NCBI GenBank assembly: GCA_002438605.1
Contig: DJPR01000025.1
Location: forward strand, 1 to 24,027
Reading direction: 5' to 3'
From: Ruminococcus sp. UBA6407
Lineage (GTDB): Bacteria; Bacillota; Clostridia; Oscillospirales; Ruminococcaceae
Length of the DNA: 24,027 nucleotides
A program made the translations under genes and the position numbers. Of the stretch, positions 1 through 8,976 are shown one piece after another (positions within the stretch are counted from its first letter, which is position 1; the number at the start of each line of letters is the position of its first letter). The notes under the pieces were generated by a model, which worked only from the letters and a program-made list of their open reading frames with translations, did not search any database and was not told the DNA's origin.

Positions 1-20
1 CTTGTGAAGACAAGTTCTAA

Positions 21-112
21 GATACTGTCCCACGTCCTGCAAGGCTTTCGCCCTTGACCTGACTAAAGGGTTATCACCCCTTTGGAAACCCGGCTTAAAA
101 TAAAATTTTATT
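21..112 (+). repeat. Dispersed palindromic repeat, copy A (degenerate)
   Basis: This copy shares the order of elements seen in the copies at 18281-18382 and 23924-24027: a tcccac arm, ccctgcaagg-like spacer, an aaggctttcgccctt hairpin, the linker gacctgac, an aaaggg/cccttt hairpin and the tail ggaaacccg. Several bases differ from the two well-conserved copies and the first hairpin has lost its left arm. It lies upstream of the rimP promoter, outside any gene. Function unknown. Confidence 0.75.
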
Positions 113-143
113 CAAACTTATCTTTAAAAATTTTTAAAAAGCC

Positions 144-172
144 TTGATTTTCTGTAAAATTGGTGATATAAT
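144..172 (+). promoter_or_regulatory. Sigma-A-type promoter of the rimP-gltX operon
   Basis: TTGATT (144-149) and TATAAT (167-172) are separated by exactly 17 bp in a very AT-rich stretch. The predicted transcript start is near 179, giving a leader of about 150 nt before rimP. No comparable promoter was found inside the operon as far as gltX, so this probably drives most of it. Confidence 0.75.
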
Positions 173-178
173 ATTAAA

Positions 179-332
179 GTAGCATAGCAAAAACCAAAGA
201 CCGGAGCAATCCGGTCTTTCAGTTTGTATAATGGAAACATCAGCCAATTCCCTTTGGCTGACTATGAAAGGAGAATATATACTAACCCTCAACAGTACGG
301 CAGTTATGGATTAGTATTTGTAATGTAACGTT
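179..332 (+). promoter_or_regulatory. Structured 5' leader of rimP with an orphan Shine-Dalgarno
   Basis: The leader shows a perfect 10-bp stem (196-205 with 210-219) closed by a GCAA tetraloop, an 8-bp stem (240-247 with 254-261), and a 7-bp stem (279-285 with 311-317). AAAGGAG at 267-273 is a strong SD but has no ATG, GTG or TTG at a usable distance. The rimP ATG at 333 has no SD directly before it. A 16-codon ORF, MKGEYILTLNSTAVMD (264-314), overlaps the SD. Folding of the third stem would bring the SD closer to rimP. The leader may regulate translation or transcription read-through of this operon, which is inference. No known Rfam family was recognised. Confidence 0.5.
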
Positions 333-809
333 ATGAAGCTGAAAAAATACGGAAATACCGAGCAAAAGGTCTATGACCTTGTTAAGCCGATTACAGATGA
401 GCTTGGATACTTTATCTGGGATGTGAGCTTTGTCAAGGAGGGTGCATTGTGGTATCTGAGAATTTTTATTGACAGAGATGAAGGTATCACCATTAACGAT
501 TGTGAAATCGTAACACGTCCTGTAAGCGATATGCTTGATAAGGAAGACCCCATTTCCCAAAGCTATATTCTTGAAGTCGGTTCAGCAGGACTTGAAAGAG
601 AGCTTTTAAAGGTAGCTCACTTTGAGGTGTGTACAGGTGACGAGGTAAGAGTACATTTTATCAGAAATATAGACGGAGAAAAAGAAATTGTCGGAATTCT
701 TACCGCATATAATAAGGACGGTATTACCGTTACAGATGAAAACGGCAATGAAAAAGAATTTTTATTTTCGGATATAGCGTATGTTAAGCTGTATCTGGAC
801 TTTGAATAA
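333..809 (+). CDS. rimP: Ribosome maturation factor RimP
   Basis: RimP is a cytoplasmic factor that assists 30S subunit assembly. The 158-aa product has the usual family length and two-part build. The N-terminal domain carries the typical stretch around FVKEGALWYLRIFID (about residues 33-48), and the SH3-like C-terminal domain ends with a DIAYVKLYLDF strand. An in-frame TAA at 321-323 rules out an upstream start, so the ATG at 333 is the only good choice and it fits the family's N-terminus. No SD directly precedes it, unlike its neighbours. It is first in the operon, immediately before nusA, as in most Firmicutes. Identification rests on sequence pattern and synteny and is very likely right. 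Confidence 0.95.
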   Translation: MKLKKYGNTEQKVYDLVKPITDELGYFIWDVSFVKEGALWYLRIFIDRDEGITINDCEIVTRPVSDMLDKEDPISQSYILEVGSAGLERELLKVAHFEVCTGDEVRVHFIRNIDGEKEIVGILTAYNKDGITVTDENGNEKEFLFSDIAYVKLYLDFE

Positions 810-834
810 GAACTTTATGGAGGAATAAAAGAAA

Positions 835-2079
835 ATGAACAAGAGTTTTTTTGACGCACTTGCACTTCTCGGCGATGAAAACAGCGTTGATACGGAAGTG
901 CTTGTGGAAAAGGTAAAGTCTGCAATGTTAAAGGCAGCAAGAAAGGCTTATCCGCACAGCGAGGAGAATTTCAAAATTGACATCGACCCTGCAAAAAAGA
1001 AGTTTGATATGTATATTATCCAGCAGGTCATTGATGATGAGCCTATCGACATCAACGAAATAAATATTGATGAAGCAAGAGCAAAAGACCCTAATGCCTA
1101 TGTCGGCGGAACAATTCTCCACAAGGTTGATATTTCAAAGTTCGGCAGAGCAGCAGCTCTTTCAGCAAAGCAGTCAATTAAGGGTGACCTCAGAGAAATC
1201 AACAGGGAGCAGGTTCTGAACAAGTTTTCAGATAAGGAGCATGAGTGTATAACTGCTGTTGTATCACAGATTGAGCCCGGCAGAGGTACTGTTACCGTTG
1301 TTTATGAGGGTACAGAGCTTTATCTTTTCAGAAATGAGCAGATTCCCGGAGAGGTTCTTGAAGAGGGCAAGCCTGTCAAGGTTTACATTACAGGCATTGT
1401 TAATAAGACGAAGAAACCTATTATCAAGATTTCACGTTCACATAAGGACCTTGTCAAGCGTCTTTTTGAGCTTGAAGTTCCTGAAATATATGACGGTACG
1501 GTTGAGGTAAAGTCAATTTCAAGAGAAGCAGGTTCAAGAACAAAAATTGCGGTATGGTCAAAAGATCCGAATGTTGACGCAATCGGTGCCTGCATAGGCC
1601 CGAAAAGAGCAAGAATTTCTGCAATCGTAAATGAGCTTAACGGTGAGAAAATCGACATTATCCCTTACAGCGAAAAGCCGGAGGAATTTATTGCACGTTC
1701 TCTTGCACCGTCGGAAGTACTTAAAACAGTTATCACAAATGCTGATGAAAAAACATGTACAGTAATCGTTCCTAATAATCAGCTTTCACTTGCAATAGGC
1801 AACAGAGGTCAGAATGCAAAGCTTGCAGCAAAGCTTACAGGATATAAAATTGATATCAAGCCGCAGTTCGATACCGTAACAGGTGAAGAAGCTCCTGAAA
1901 TGAAAAAGAATTTTGCGGAAAGCGGTATGACAGATGAAAATTCTGACGAGGATATTATTATAGCAGATGAACAGACTCCTGCTGAGGAAACAATCGACCT
2001 TGACGATTCTGCTGAAACATCTGAACCTGTTGAAGAAAACACAGAAGAAAAAGCTGAGGAAGAAAAGACTGAGGAGTAA
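835..2079 (+). CDS. nusA: Transcription elongation/termination factor NusA
   Basis: NusA binds RNA polymerase and nascent RNA to control pausing, termination and antitermination. The 414-aa protein has an N-terminal RNAP-binding domain (about 1-130), an S1 domain (about 135-205) and KH1 and KH2 domains (about 210-350). After residue 360 comes an acidic, Glu/Asp-rich tail without the repeats of proteobacterial NusA. KH2 has the normal loop GNRG in AIGNRGQNAKLAAKLTG. The KH1 loop reads GPKR at residues 255-258, with Arg in place of the usual last Gly of GXXG. An SD (ggagga, ending near 824) lies about 10 nt before the ATG. It sits between rimP and ylxR, the standard order. Confidence 0.97.
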   Translation: MNKSFFDALALLGDENSVDTEVLVEKVKSAMLKAARKAYPHSEENFKIDIDPAKKKFDMYIIQQVIDDEPIDINEINIDEARAKDPNAYVGGTILHKVDISKFGRAAALSAKQSIKGDLREINREQVLNKFSDKEHECITAVVSQIEPGRGTVTVVYEGTELYLFRNEQIPGEVLEEGKPVKVYITGIVNKTKKPIIKISRSHKDLVKRLFELEVPEIYDGTVEVKSISREAGSRTKIAVWSKDPNVDAIGACIGPKRARISAIVNELNGEKIDIIPYSEKPEEFIARSLAPSEVLKTVITNADEKTCTVIVPNNQLSLAIGNRGQNAKLAAKLTGYKIDIKPQFDTVTGEEAPEMKKNFAESGMTDENSDEDIIIADEQTPAEETIDLDDSAETSEPVEENTEEKAEEEKTEE

Positions 2080-2084
2080 TCATT

Positions 2085-2360
2085 ATGATGAAACCTAAAA
2101 AAATACCAATGAGAATGTGTCTGGGATGCAACGAAATGAAGCCGAAAAAGGAGCTTATAAGAGTAGTTAAATCTCCTGAGGGTGAAATCAGTCTTGACCT
2201 TAAAGGCAAGAAAAACGGCAGGGGTGCATATATATGCAGGAACAGCGAATGCTTTGCATCTGCAAGAAAAAACAGACGATTTGAGAGGTCGCTGTCATGC
2301 AAGATTGAGGACAGCGTTTACGAGGTGATGGAGAATGAGCTTGCAGCAGAAGATAATTAA
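2085..2360 (+). CDS. ylxR: YlxR-family RNA-binding protein (DUF448, RnpM-like)
   Basis: This 91-aa basic protein carries the family hallmarks: MRMCLGCNEMKPKKELIRVV near the N-terminus and a GRGAYICRNSECFASARK segment. The two Cys pairs and the GRGAY motif define DUF448. Members are nucleic-acid-binding, and the Bacillus homologue has been reported to bind RNase P RNA and modulate RNase P; applying that here is inference. Two adjacent ATGs (2085 and 2088) could both serve as start. It follows nusA by 5 nt and its 3' end overlaps ylxQ by 26 nt, so the pair is probably translationally coupled. Confidence 0.93.
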   Translation: MMKPKKIPMRMCLGCNEMKPKKELIRVVKSPEGEISLDLKGKKNGRGAYICRNSECFASARKNRRFERSLSCKIEDSVYEVMENELAAEDN

Positions 2361-2649
2361 TCTGCTGACAATCTGCCGCAGAGCAGGAAAAACTGTAATC
2401 GGATTTGACGCAGTTTGCGGTGAAATCAAAAACGGAAATGTATTCTGTGTACTTACAGCATCGGATATTTCTGCAAAAACCAAAAAGGAAGTTGAGTTTT
2501 ACTGCGGAAAGTCTGCAGTTCCGATTGCAGAAACTCCGATTTCAAAAGAAGCTTACGGATTATATCTGGGAAAGCAGACAGCAGTAACAGCAATCTGCGA
2601 CAAGGGCTTTGCAGATAAGTTCATATCCATTATAAATGAAGAAAAATAA
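2335..2649 (+). CDS. ylxQ: YlxQ, L7Ae-family kink-turn RNA-binding protein
   Basis: The 104-aa product belongs to the L7Ae/L30e ribosomal-protein fold. It has an N-terminal helix with LLTICRRAGKTVIGFDAV, a central LTASDISAKTKKEVEFYC, and a C-terminal GKQTAVTAICDKGFADKF. Bacterial members bind kink-turn RNA; the cellular role of YlxQ is poorly defined. The ATG at 2335 lies inside the end of ylxR and is preceded by AGGTGAT (2323-2329), an excellent match to the 16S anti-SD with 5-nt spacing. That supports this start and coupling to ylxR. Its position between ylxR and infB is classic for Firmicutes. Confidence 0.93.
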   Translation: MSLQQKIINLLTICRRAGKTVIGFDAVCGEIKNGNVFCVLTASDISAKTKKEVEFYCGKSAVPIAETPISKEAYGLYLGKQTAVTAICDKGFADKFISIINEEK

Positions 2650-2720
2650 TATATCAGCAAATCAAATATATTGCCTGCTGAAGTGCAGACGATTAACGTA
2701 TATAGGAGGAAAATTAGCCT

Positions 2721-5360
2721 ATGACTAAAAAAATCAAGCTTAGTGAAGCAGCAAAAAATTTAAACGTATCATCACAGGAGCTTATCGACTACTTTGCACA
2801 GCAAGGTGATACAAAAAAGAAATCAGGTTCAAGCATAACAGAAAGTGAAATGAATCTGCTTTTGGAGCATTATTCAAAAATGCATGAGGTTGAAAGCCTT
2901 GACGATTATTTTGCATCAAGAAATCAGCCTAAGCCTGTTATAACTGAAAAAGCAGAGCCTGAGAAAAAAACTGCCAAAAAGACGGTTAAAAAGGAAAAGC
3001 CGCAGCCAGAGAAAAAAGAGGAAAATATGGCAAAGCAACAGAAAAATGAAGCTGCGGCTGCAAAAGCAGATAAGGGAGAAAAGACTGAAAGCGTGAAAAA
3101 AGCTGAATCTCCTAAAAAAGAAAAAGCTGCTGAAAAGACAGTGCCGCCTGTAAAATCAGAAAAAGCCGAAAAGATTGAGAAAACCGAAAAGGCGGAGAAA
3201 GCTGAAAATACTGAAAAGCAGGAAAAGGCAGAGCAGGTTAAAAAAGAACCTGTTAAGGAGGAAAATGCGGTGCAAAAGCCGGACAATAACAAGAAAAATA
3301 ACAAAAAACAGCCAAAGGCACAAAATCATGGTGAGAGAACCAAGCTGAATGTTTCATTCAGTTCTGAAACAGCGTCAACAGCAACAAAAAGACGTACTGT
3401 TGATACAAGAGGTACTTACGTTGACCTTGATAAGTATAATGAGCGTTATGAACAGATTGCCCCTGCAAACAAGCATAAGGATAATTATTCCTCAAAGAAG
3501 CAGAAAATCAATCAGAAGTCCGCACAGAGAAACCGCCAGCAGTATTCCCGCAAGGAAACCGAGGCTGAAAAGCTCCGCAGACTTGAGCTTGAACGTGCAA
3601 GAAAGCAGCAGCTTAAAGTACTTATCCCTGATAACATACTCGTAGGCGAGCTTGCTTCAAGACTTAAAGTAACTGCAACAGACGTTATCAAAAAGCTTAT
3701 GGGGCTCGGCGTTATGGCTACAATAAATCAGGAAATCGACTTTGATACAGCGTCACTTATTGCAGAGGAATTCAATGCAAAGGTAGAAAAGGAAGTAATC
3801 GTTACTATTGAGGAGCGTCTTATTGACGACAGCAGTGATGATGATACAAACCTTGAGGAAAGATGCCCTGTAGTTGTTGTAATGGGACACGTTGACCATG
3901 GTAAAACTTCAATTCTCGACTGCATCAGACACGCAAATGTTACCGCTTCCGAGGCAGGCGGAATTACTCAGCATATCGGTGCATATCAGGTGAATTATAA
4001 CGGCAGGGACATTACTTTCCTTGATACTCCGGGACATGAGGCTTTCACGTCAATGAGAGCAAGAGGTGCAAACATTACAGATATTGCAATCCTCGTTGTT
4101 GCGGCAGATGACGGTATTATGCCGCAGACTGTTGAGTCTATCAATCATGCCAAGGCTGCCGGAGTTTCAATTATCGTGGCTATAAATAAAATGGATAAGG
4201 AAGGCGCAAATCCTGACAGAATCAAGGAAGAGCTTACAAAGTATGACCTTGTTTGCGAGGATTGGGGCGGTGACGTTATCTGCGTTCCTGTTTCGGCAAA
4301 GACAAAGGAAGGTATTGATGAACTTCTTGAAAATGTACTTCTCGTTGCTGAGGTCAAGGAGCTGAAAGCTAATCCTGACCGCCTTGCAAAGGGTACTGTG
4401 GTTGAAGCAAGACTTGATAAGGGCAGAGGCCCGATCGCTACACTTCTTGTTCAGAACGGTACACTCCATACAGGAGATGTAATTATTGCAGGTACTGCTG
4501 TCGGCAGAGTTCGTGTAATGACAAACGATAAGGGCAAGGCAGTCAAGTCAGCAGGGTCGTCAGTTCCTGTTGAGATAACAGGCTTGGCAGAAGTTCCAAG
4601 TGCAGGTGACACATTCAATGCTGTTGAGGATGAACGTCTTGCAAGAGAGCTTGTTGACCAGAGAAAGCATGAAGCTAAACAGGAACAGTTCAATGCTTAT
4701 AAAAAGGTTACTCTTGATAATCTGTTCAACCAGATTGCAGAGGGCGAAATAAAGGAACTTCCTATCATTGTAAAGGCTGACGTTCAGGGTTCTGTTGAAG
4801 CTGTAAAGCAGTCACTCGAAAAGCTTTCAAATGACGAGGTAAGAGTAAAGGTAATTCACGGCGGTGTTGGTGCAGTTAAGGAAAGTGACGTTATGCTTGC
4901 AAATGCGTCAAATGCAATTATTGTAGGCTTTAACGTAAGACCTGACCCTGTTGCAGCAGAAAGTGCAGCTCGTGACGGTGTTGATATTCGTCTTTACAGA
5001 ATTATCTATGATGCAATTGAAGAAATCACAACTGCTATGAAGGGTATGCTTGCACCTAAATTCAGAGATGTTGAAATGGCAAGAATTGAGGTAAGACAGG
5101 TATACAAGATTTCAAATGTCGGAATGGTTGCAGGCTGTTATGTATTGAACGGCAAGGTAACAAGAGCTTGTGAAATCAGGGTTGTTCGTGACGGAATCGT
5201 CATTGCTGAGGACAAAATCAGCAGCTTGAAGCGCTTTAAGGACGATGTAAAGGAAGTTGCAGAGGGATATGAATGCGGTATCAGCCTTGAAAAGTTCAGC
5301 GATGTTAAGGAAGGCGATATTTTTGAAGCGTTTATTGTAGAGGAATACAGGGAAGACTAG
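2721..5360 (+). CDS. infB: Translation initiation factor IF-2
   Basis: IF-2 is the GTPase that brings fMet-tRNA to the 30S subunit and promotes subunit joining. The 879-aa protein has an N-terminal IF2_N domain (about 1-55) and a long Lys/Glu/Ala-rich low-complexity region (about 70-200) made of degenerate KAEK/TEKAE repeats. A basic linker and a second IF2_N domain (about 300-360) follow. The G domain has G1 GHVDHGKTS near residue 391, G3 DTPGHEAF, G4 NKMDKEG and G5 SAKTKEG. Domains II, III and C-terminal IF2 follow. An SD (taggaggaaa) precedes the ATG. The low-complexity part is normally variable between species. Confidence 0.98.
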   Translation: MTKKIKLSEAAKNLNVSSQELIDYFAQQGDTKKKSGSSITESEMNLLLEHYSKMHEVESLDDYFASRNQPKPVITEKAEPEKKTAKKTVKKEKPQPEKKEENMAKQQKNEAAAAKADKGEKTESVKKAESPKKEKAAEKTVPPVKSEKAEKIEKTEKAEKAENTEKQEKAEQVKKEPVKEENAVQKPDNNKKNNKKQPKAQNHGERTKLNVSFSSETASTATKRRTVDTRGTYVDLDKYNERYEQIAPANKHKDNYSSKKQKINQKSAQRNRQQYSRKETEAEKLRRLELERARKQQLKVLIPDNILVGELASRLKVTATDVIKKLMGLGVMATINQEIDFDTASLIAEEFNAKVEKEVIVTIEERLIDDSSDDDTNLEERCPVVVVMGHVDHGKTSILDCIRHANVTASEAGGITQHIGAYQVNYNGRDITFLDTPGHEAFTSMRARGANITDIAILVVAADDGIMPQTVESINHAKAAGVSIIVAINKMDKEGANPDRIKEELTKYDLVCEDWGGDVICVPVSAKTKEGIDELLENVLLVAEVKELKANPDRLAKGTVVEARLDKGRGPIATLLVQNGTLHTGDVIIAGTAVGRVRVMTNDKGKAVKSAGSSVPVEITGLAEVPSAGDTFNAVEDERLARELVDQRKHEAKQEQFNAYKKVTLDNLFNQIAEGEIKELPIIVKADVQGSVEAVKQSLEKLSNDEVRVKVIHGGVGAVKESDVMLANASNAIIVGFNVRPDPVAAESAARDGVDIRLYRIIYDAIEEITTAMKGMLAPKFRDVEMARIEVRQVYKISNVGMVAGCYVLNGKVTRACEIRVVRDGIVIAEDKISSLKRFKDDVKEVAEGYECGISLEKFSDVKEGDIFEAFIVEEYRED

Positions 5361-5365
5361 TGTTA

Positions 5366-5406
5366 TAAAGGAACTGCCGCACAAAGCTTGTGCGGTGCTG
5401 CCTTTA
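5366..5406 (+). other. Hairpin between infB and the acidic-protein gene
   Basis: A perfect 8-bp stem (5377-5384 with 5388-5395) has a 3-nt loop, and an outer AAAGG/CCTTT pairing extends it around an internal loop. No U-run follows, so it is not a canonical terminator. It could be an RNA-processing or stability element, or a weak attenuator separating expression of infB from the genes downstream. Confidence 0.45.
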
Positions 5407-5442
5407 GATTCATACAATCATACCCTAAAGGAGGATAAAATT

Positions 5443-5841
5443 ATGGATAACAGCAGAATGAGCACAGCGGATATGCTTCAGTATTGTGATGAAGCATTGG
5501 CATGGGAAGAATTTGGTCCTGTTGATATTTTCTTTTTTGAATCAGTAAAAAAGATCCTGCTTGGGCAGTGCAGTGCAATTGAAGAGCCGGAAGAAATTAT
5601 TGATGACCTTCTGGGAATTGAAAGACCTGTTACTGATGATGAGCTTGCACCCGATTACGATAAATATGCGGATGAATATTATTATGAGGAGGGCAGCGAG
5701 GAATCTGAGGTTTTAGATGAAATGCTGACTTCGGCAAATAATTTTGAAGCTAAAATTTTCAATGAGGGATTTTTTAATGCCGATGAAGAAAATAAACAGG
5801 CTGAAAATAACGAATCAGGCAGCTTTACGCTAAACGTATAA
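5443..5841 (+). CDS. Acidic hypothetical protein between infB and rbfA
   Basis: I do not recognise this 132-aa protein. It has an N-terminal segment that is probably helical (MDNSRMSTADMLQYC onward), an FGPVDIFFFESVKK motif, and a strongly acidic middle rich in Glu, Asp and Tyr (DKYADEYYYEEGSEES). There is no signal peptide and no transmembrane segment. The ATG at 5443 is chosen because AAAGGAGG (5427-5434) lies 8 nt before it; an in-frame start further upstream would run through the preceding hairpin and has no SD. It sits where many Firmicutes carry ylxP (DUF503), but it does not look like YlxP. A role in ribosome assembly is suggested only by position. Confidence 0.8.
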   Translation: MDNSRMSTADMLQYCDEALAWEEFGPVDIFFFESVKKILLGQCSAIEEPEEIIDDLLGIERPVTDDELAPDYDKYADEYYYEEGSEESEVLDEMLTSANNFEAKIFNEGFFNADEENKQAENNESGSFTLNV

Positions 5842-5862
5842 TGGAAATGAAAGGTAAAAGAT

Positions 5863-6198
5863 ATGGCAAGCTTTAAAAACGGTCGTCTTGCAGAGGACAT
5901 CAAGCGTGAAATGACAGCTATCGTAAGAGAGCTTAAAGACCCCAGAATTGCAGAGTTTCTGACAATTGTAAGAGTTGAGCTTTCAGGAGATATGTCCCAC
6001 TGCAAAATATATGTGTCCTGCTTTGAGGGATTGGAAAAGGCTAAGGAGTCTGTAAAGGGACTTTCAAGCGGAGAAGGCTTTATCAAGCGTGAACTTTTCC
6101 ACAGATTAAAAATGCGCAAGTGTCCTGAATTGAAGTTTATCGCTGACGATTCAATAGCACACAGTGCGGAAATCAATAAAAAGCTAAGGGAAATATAA
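5863..6198 (+). CDS. rbfA: 30S ribosome-binding factor RbfA
   Basis: RbfA binds the immature 30S subunit near the 5' end of 16S rRNA and supports late maturation and cold adaptation. The 111-aa product has the single KH-like fold of the family: the start RLAEDIKREMTAIVRELKDP, then DMSHCKIYVSCF, then FIKRELFHRLKMRKCPELKF. Length and motif order are typical. AAAGGT (5850-5855) lies 7 nt before the ATG. It is placed 21 nt after the acidic unknown protein and 15 nt before nrnA, and follows the usual infB-rbfA-truB order with insertions. Confidence 0.95.
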   Translation: MASFKNGRLAEDIKREMTAIVRELKDPRIAEFLTIVRVELSGDMSHCKIYVSCFEGLEKAKESVKGLSSGEGFIKRELFHRLKMRKCPELKFIADDSIAHSAEINKKLREI

Positions 6199-6213
6199 AA
6201 TGGGGTGCGTATT

Positions 6214-7167
6214 ATGCTTATAGATTTAAGTGAGGCAGTTGAATTTTTAAAGGGGTGTGAGGACGCAGTTATCCTTACACATCAGAGTCCCGACGGTGAC
6301 TGCATAGGTGCAGGCTTTGCTTTAAAGGATTTGCTTGAAGCTCTGGGAAAACGCAGCAGAGTTCTTTGCAGTGATGAATTCCCGAAAAGATATGATTTTA
6401 TGACATCAGTCGGCAGCGGTGAGGAATTTGAACCAAAAACTGTCATTGCCGTTGATATAGCTGATTCGCAGCTTATGGGAAATCTCAGGGAAACCTATGG
6501 AAACAAGGTTCAGCTTTGTATCGACCACCATATTTCTAATGTAGGATATGCGGAGAAAACTCTGCTTAATGCAGGTGCTTCCGCAACCTGTGAGCTTATT
6601 TATGAGCTTGCAGATGCAATGAAAATTCAGATGAGTGACCATTGTGCCGCTTGTATTTATACAGGAATTGCTACAGATACAGGCTGCTTTAAGTATGAAT
6701 GTACTACTGCAAGATGCCATGAAATAGCAGCAGAGCTGATGAAATCGCATAAGCTTAAATACGCAAAAATAAATCGTGAAATGTTTGACGTAAAATCAAT
6801 CGGCAGACTTAAAATGGAACGCATAGTAACCGACCTTATGGAATACTACCTTGACAATCGTCTTACAATGATATGCATTACAAGTGACATACTGAACGAA
6901 CAGCATGTTGACGCCAATGACCTTGACGGCTGTGCGTCAATACCGCTGCAGGTTGAGGGTGTTGAGGTAGGTGTTACGATAAAGGAAAAGAGTGAGAACG
7001 AATATAAGGTATCAATGCGTTCGGCAAATGATGTAAATGTTTCTGCAATATGCCAGACTCTTGGCGGCGGCGGACATATCAAGGCAGCAGGCTGTCTTGT
7101 AAAGGGAACTCTTGAAGAAGTAAAGGCTGCCGTAGTTGAGGCAGTCAGAAAAGGCATGGAGGAATAA
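6214..7167 (+). CDS. nrnA: DHH/DHHA1 phosphoesterase, NrnA-like (nanoRNase/pAp phosphatase)
   Basis: NrnA-type enzymes degrade short oligoribonucleotides and 3'-phosphoadenosine-5'-phosphate using Mn2+. Metal-binding motifs are visible: THQSPDGDC (about 22-30), AVDIADS, the defining DHH in CIDHHIS, and ATDTGCFKY. The C-terminal DHHA1 substrate-binding motif is GGGGHIKAAG. The protein is 317 aa from the ATG at 6214, close to family length. A GTG at 6205 could add three residues, but the GGGGTG before 6214 makes the ATG the better start. Its stop overlaps the truB start by one base (TAATG), so coupling is likely. In Firmicutes this gene is often found between rbfA and truB. Confidence 0.9.
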   Translation: MLIDLSEAVEFLKGCEDAVILTHQSPDGDCIGAGFALKDLLEALGKRSRVLCSDEFPKRYDFMTSVGSGEEFEPKTVIAVDIADSQLMGNLRETYGNKVQLCIDHHISNVGYAEKTLLNAGASATCELIYELADAMKIQMSDHCAACIYTGIATDTGCFKYECTTARCHEIAAELMKSHKLKYAKINREMFDVKSIGRLKMERIVTDLMEYYLDNRLTMICITSDILNEQHVDANDLDGCASIPLQVEGVEVGVTIKEKSENEYKVSMRSANDVNVSAICQTLGGGGHIKAAGCLVKGTLEEVKAAVVEAVRKGMEE

Positions 7168-8060
7168 TGAACGGTATTTTATGCATGAACAAGCCTGAGG
7201 GGTTTACCTCCTTTGACGTTATCGGCAAGCTGAGAGGGATATTGAAAATAAAAAGATTGGGTCATGCAGGAACTCTCGACCCTATGGCTACGGGAGTTCT
7301 GCCGATTTTTGTCGGAAACGCTACAAAAGCATGCGATATTCTTCCGAACAATGAAAAAAGCTACCGGGCTTCATTCAGACTTGGACTTGTTACCGATACT
7401 CAGGATATTACCGGCGAGGTTTTAAAGCGTTTTGAGAAAAAAGCGTCTGAAGCAGAACTGATTAATGTGATTCCACAGTTTAAAGGGAGCATAATGCAGC
7501 TTCCGCCGATGTATTCCGCCGTTCAGGTAGACGGAAAGCGTCTTTACGACCTTGCACGAAAGGGTATTGAGGTTGAACGTGAAAAGAGAGAAATTTTCAT
7601 TGACGATATCCGTCTGGAGTCCTTTGACGAGGAAACGCAGGAGGGAGTATTATTCATTGCCTGTTCAAAAGGAACGTATATCCGCACAATTATAAATGAT
7701 ATTGGCGAGGTTCTCGGGTGCGGCGGAATTATGACCGAACTTGTAAGACTTTCGTCAAGCGGATTTATACTTTCACAGTGCCACACCTTTGAGGAGGTTG
7801 AAAAGGCTCGTGACGAGGGACGTCTTGAGGAGCTTATAATACCTGTTTCCGAAGTTTTCAGGGAACTTCCGTCACTCAGGCTGAATAAGCCGCAGACATC
7901 AATGTACCGCAACGGAGTAAAGCTTGACCTTTCAAGAGTGTACAATATCAAAGACGGTGAGGACGTTTATGCCGTATACGGCTTTGACGGTGCATTTATC
8001 GGTACTGCGTCAGCGGACAGAGAAAAAGGCGAACTCCGAATAGGAAAAAATCTTGCATAA
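7167..8060 (+). CDS. truB: tRNA pseudouridine(55) synthase TruB
   Basis: TruB converts U55 in the T-loop of nearly all tRNAs to pseudouridine and also acts as a tRNA chaperone. The 297-aa product starts with GILCMNKPEGFTSFDV. It contains the catalytic motif GHAGTLDPMATGVLPI (about 32-47, catalytic Asp in LDP), then YRASFRLGLVTDTQD, MYSAVQVDGKRLYDLAR and CSKGTYIRTI, all in TruB order. A C-terminal PUA-like part follows. GGAGGA (7158-7163) overlaps the end of nrnA and precedes the ATG, and the two genes overlap by one base. Confidence 0.97.
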   Translation: MNGILCMNKPEGFTSFDVIGKLRGILKIKRLGHAGTLDPMATGVLPIFVGNATKACDILPNNEKSYRASFRLGLVTDTQDITGEVLKRFEKKASEAELINVIPQFKGSIMQLPPMYSAVQVDGKRLYDLARKGIEVEREKREIFIDDIRLESFDEETQEGVLFIACSKGTYIRTIINDIGEVLGCGGIMTELVRLSSSGFILSQCHTFEEVEKARDEGRLEELIIPVSEVFRELPSLRLNKPQTSMYRNGVKLDLSRVYNIKDGEDVYAVYGFDGAFIGTASADREKGELRIGKNLA

Positions 8061-8074
8061 TGGTGGCATGATGT

Positions 8075-8971
8075 ATGATTGAGTTAATCGGAAATGAATA
8101 TATACCTGAGAAAACTGCCGTAGCACTTGGACTTTTTGACGGTCTGCACCATGGGCACAGAAAGGTCATTGCAGAAATACTTGATAAATCAGCTCCGACT
8201 GTTTTTACGTTCAGGACAGAGAGCATACAGTATAAACACGGAAAGCCGCTTGAATACATTTATACGAATGAACAGAAACTTAAAATTCTGGAGAAAATGG
8301 GAGTTAAATATATATACTCCCCTGATTTTGACGCAGTAAAGGATATGGACGGCGAGGAATTTGCAAAGGAAATCCTTGCAGGACGTTTAAATGCGGAATA
8401 TGTAGTCTGCGGAGAAAATTTCAGGTTCGGTAAAAAGGCACTTTATGATGTTACAGACTTAAAAGAGCTTGGGAAAAAATACGGATTTATCGTTAAAATA
8501 ATAAGTCTGGACGGCTTTTCCTCTGAAAAATACAGACAGCTTCTGCGTGAGGGTAACGTTGAGGAGCTGTGCAGAAATAATGACAGGTATATTCTTTCAG
8601 CTGAGGTCGTTGACGGAAACAGAATAGGAAGAACACTTGACTTCCCTACTATAAATCAGCATTTTGCAAAGGAACAGATAATCCCGAAACGTGGTGTTTA
8701 CCATACATACACGCTGATTGATGGACGTATCCTGCCGTCAATAACAAATGTCGGAATAAAGCCGACGGTAGGCGGAGAAAGCAGACCGCTTGCTGAAACG
8801 CACATTCTTGATTATTCGGGAAATCTCTATGGAGAGTGCATTGACGTTGAATTTTGCCGATTTATACGGAGTGAGATGAAATTCGCTTCTCTTGAGGAGC
8901 TTAAATCCGCAATACAGGCGGATATAGATAATTGCAGGGGGTATCTGCAAAATATAAAATCAAAGGAATGA
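8075..8971 (+). CDS. ribF: Bifunctional riboflavin kinase/FAD synthetase
   Basis: This enzyme phosphorylates riboflavin to FMN and adenylates FMN to FAD in the cytoplasm. The N-terminal nucleotidyltransferase domain shows [16 protein letters not shown] (about 17-32) and [14 protein letters not shown]. The C-terminal kinase domain shows [38 protein letters not shown] and [13 protein letters not shown]. The full length of 298 aa fits the bifunctional family, whose gene is called ribC in Bacillus. It follows truB by 14 nt and ends 5 nt before the gltX start, so it is translated as part of the same operon. The SD before it is weak (tggtgg). Confidence 0.96.
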   Translation: MIELIGNEYIPEKTAVALGLFDGLHHGHRKVIAEILDKSAPTVFTFRTESIQYKHGKPLEYIYTNEQKLKILEKMGVKYIYSPDFDAVKDMDGEEFAKEILAGRLNAEYVVCGENFRFGKKALYDVTDLKELGKKYGFIVKIISLDGFSSEKYRQLLREGNVEELCRNNDRYILSAEVVDGNRIGRTLDFPTINQHFAKEQIIPKRGVYHTYTLIDGRILPSITNVGIKPTVGGESRPLAETHILDYSGNLYGECIDVEFCRFIRSEMKFASLEELKSAIQADIDNCRGYLQNIKSKE

Positions 8972-8976
8972 TTATA

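Noticed and set aside
2924..3304. 126-aa Phe/Ser-rich frame opposite infB
   Set aside because: It is the antisense shadow of the Lys/Glu/Ala low-complexity region of IF-2.
5395..5442. Upstream start for the acidic hypothetical protein
   Set aside because: The extension runs through the preceding hairpin and over the strong SD at 5427-5434, which points to the ATG at 5443.
8932..8976. N-terminal extension of gltX into ribF
   Set aside because: The extra 15 residues do not fit the family N-terminus, and the SD at 8963-8968 serves the ATG at 8977.
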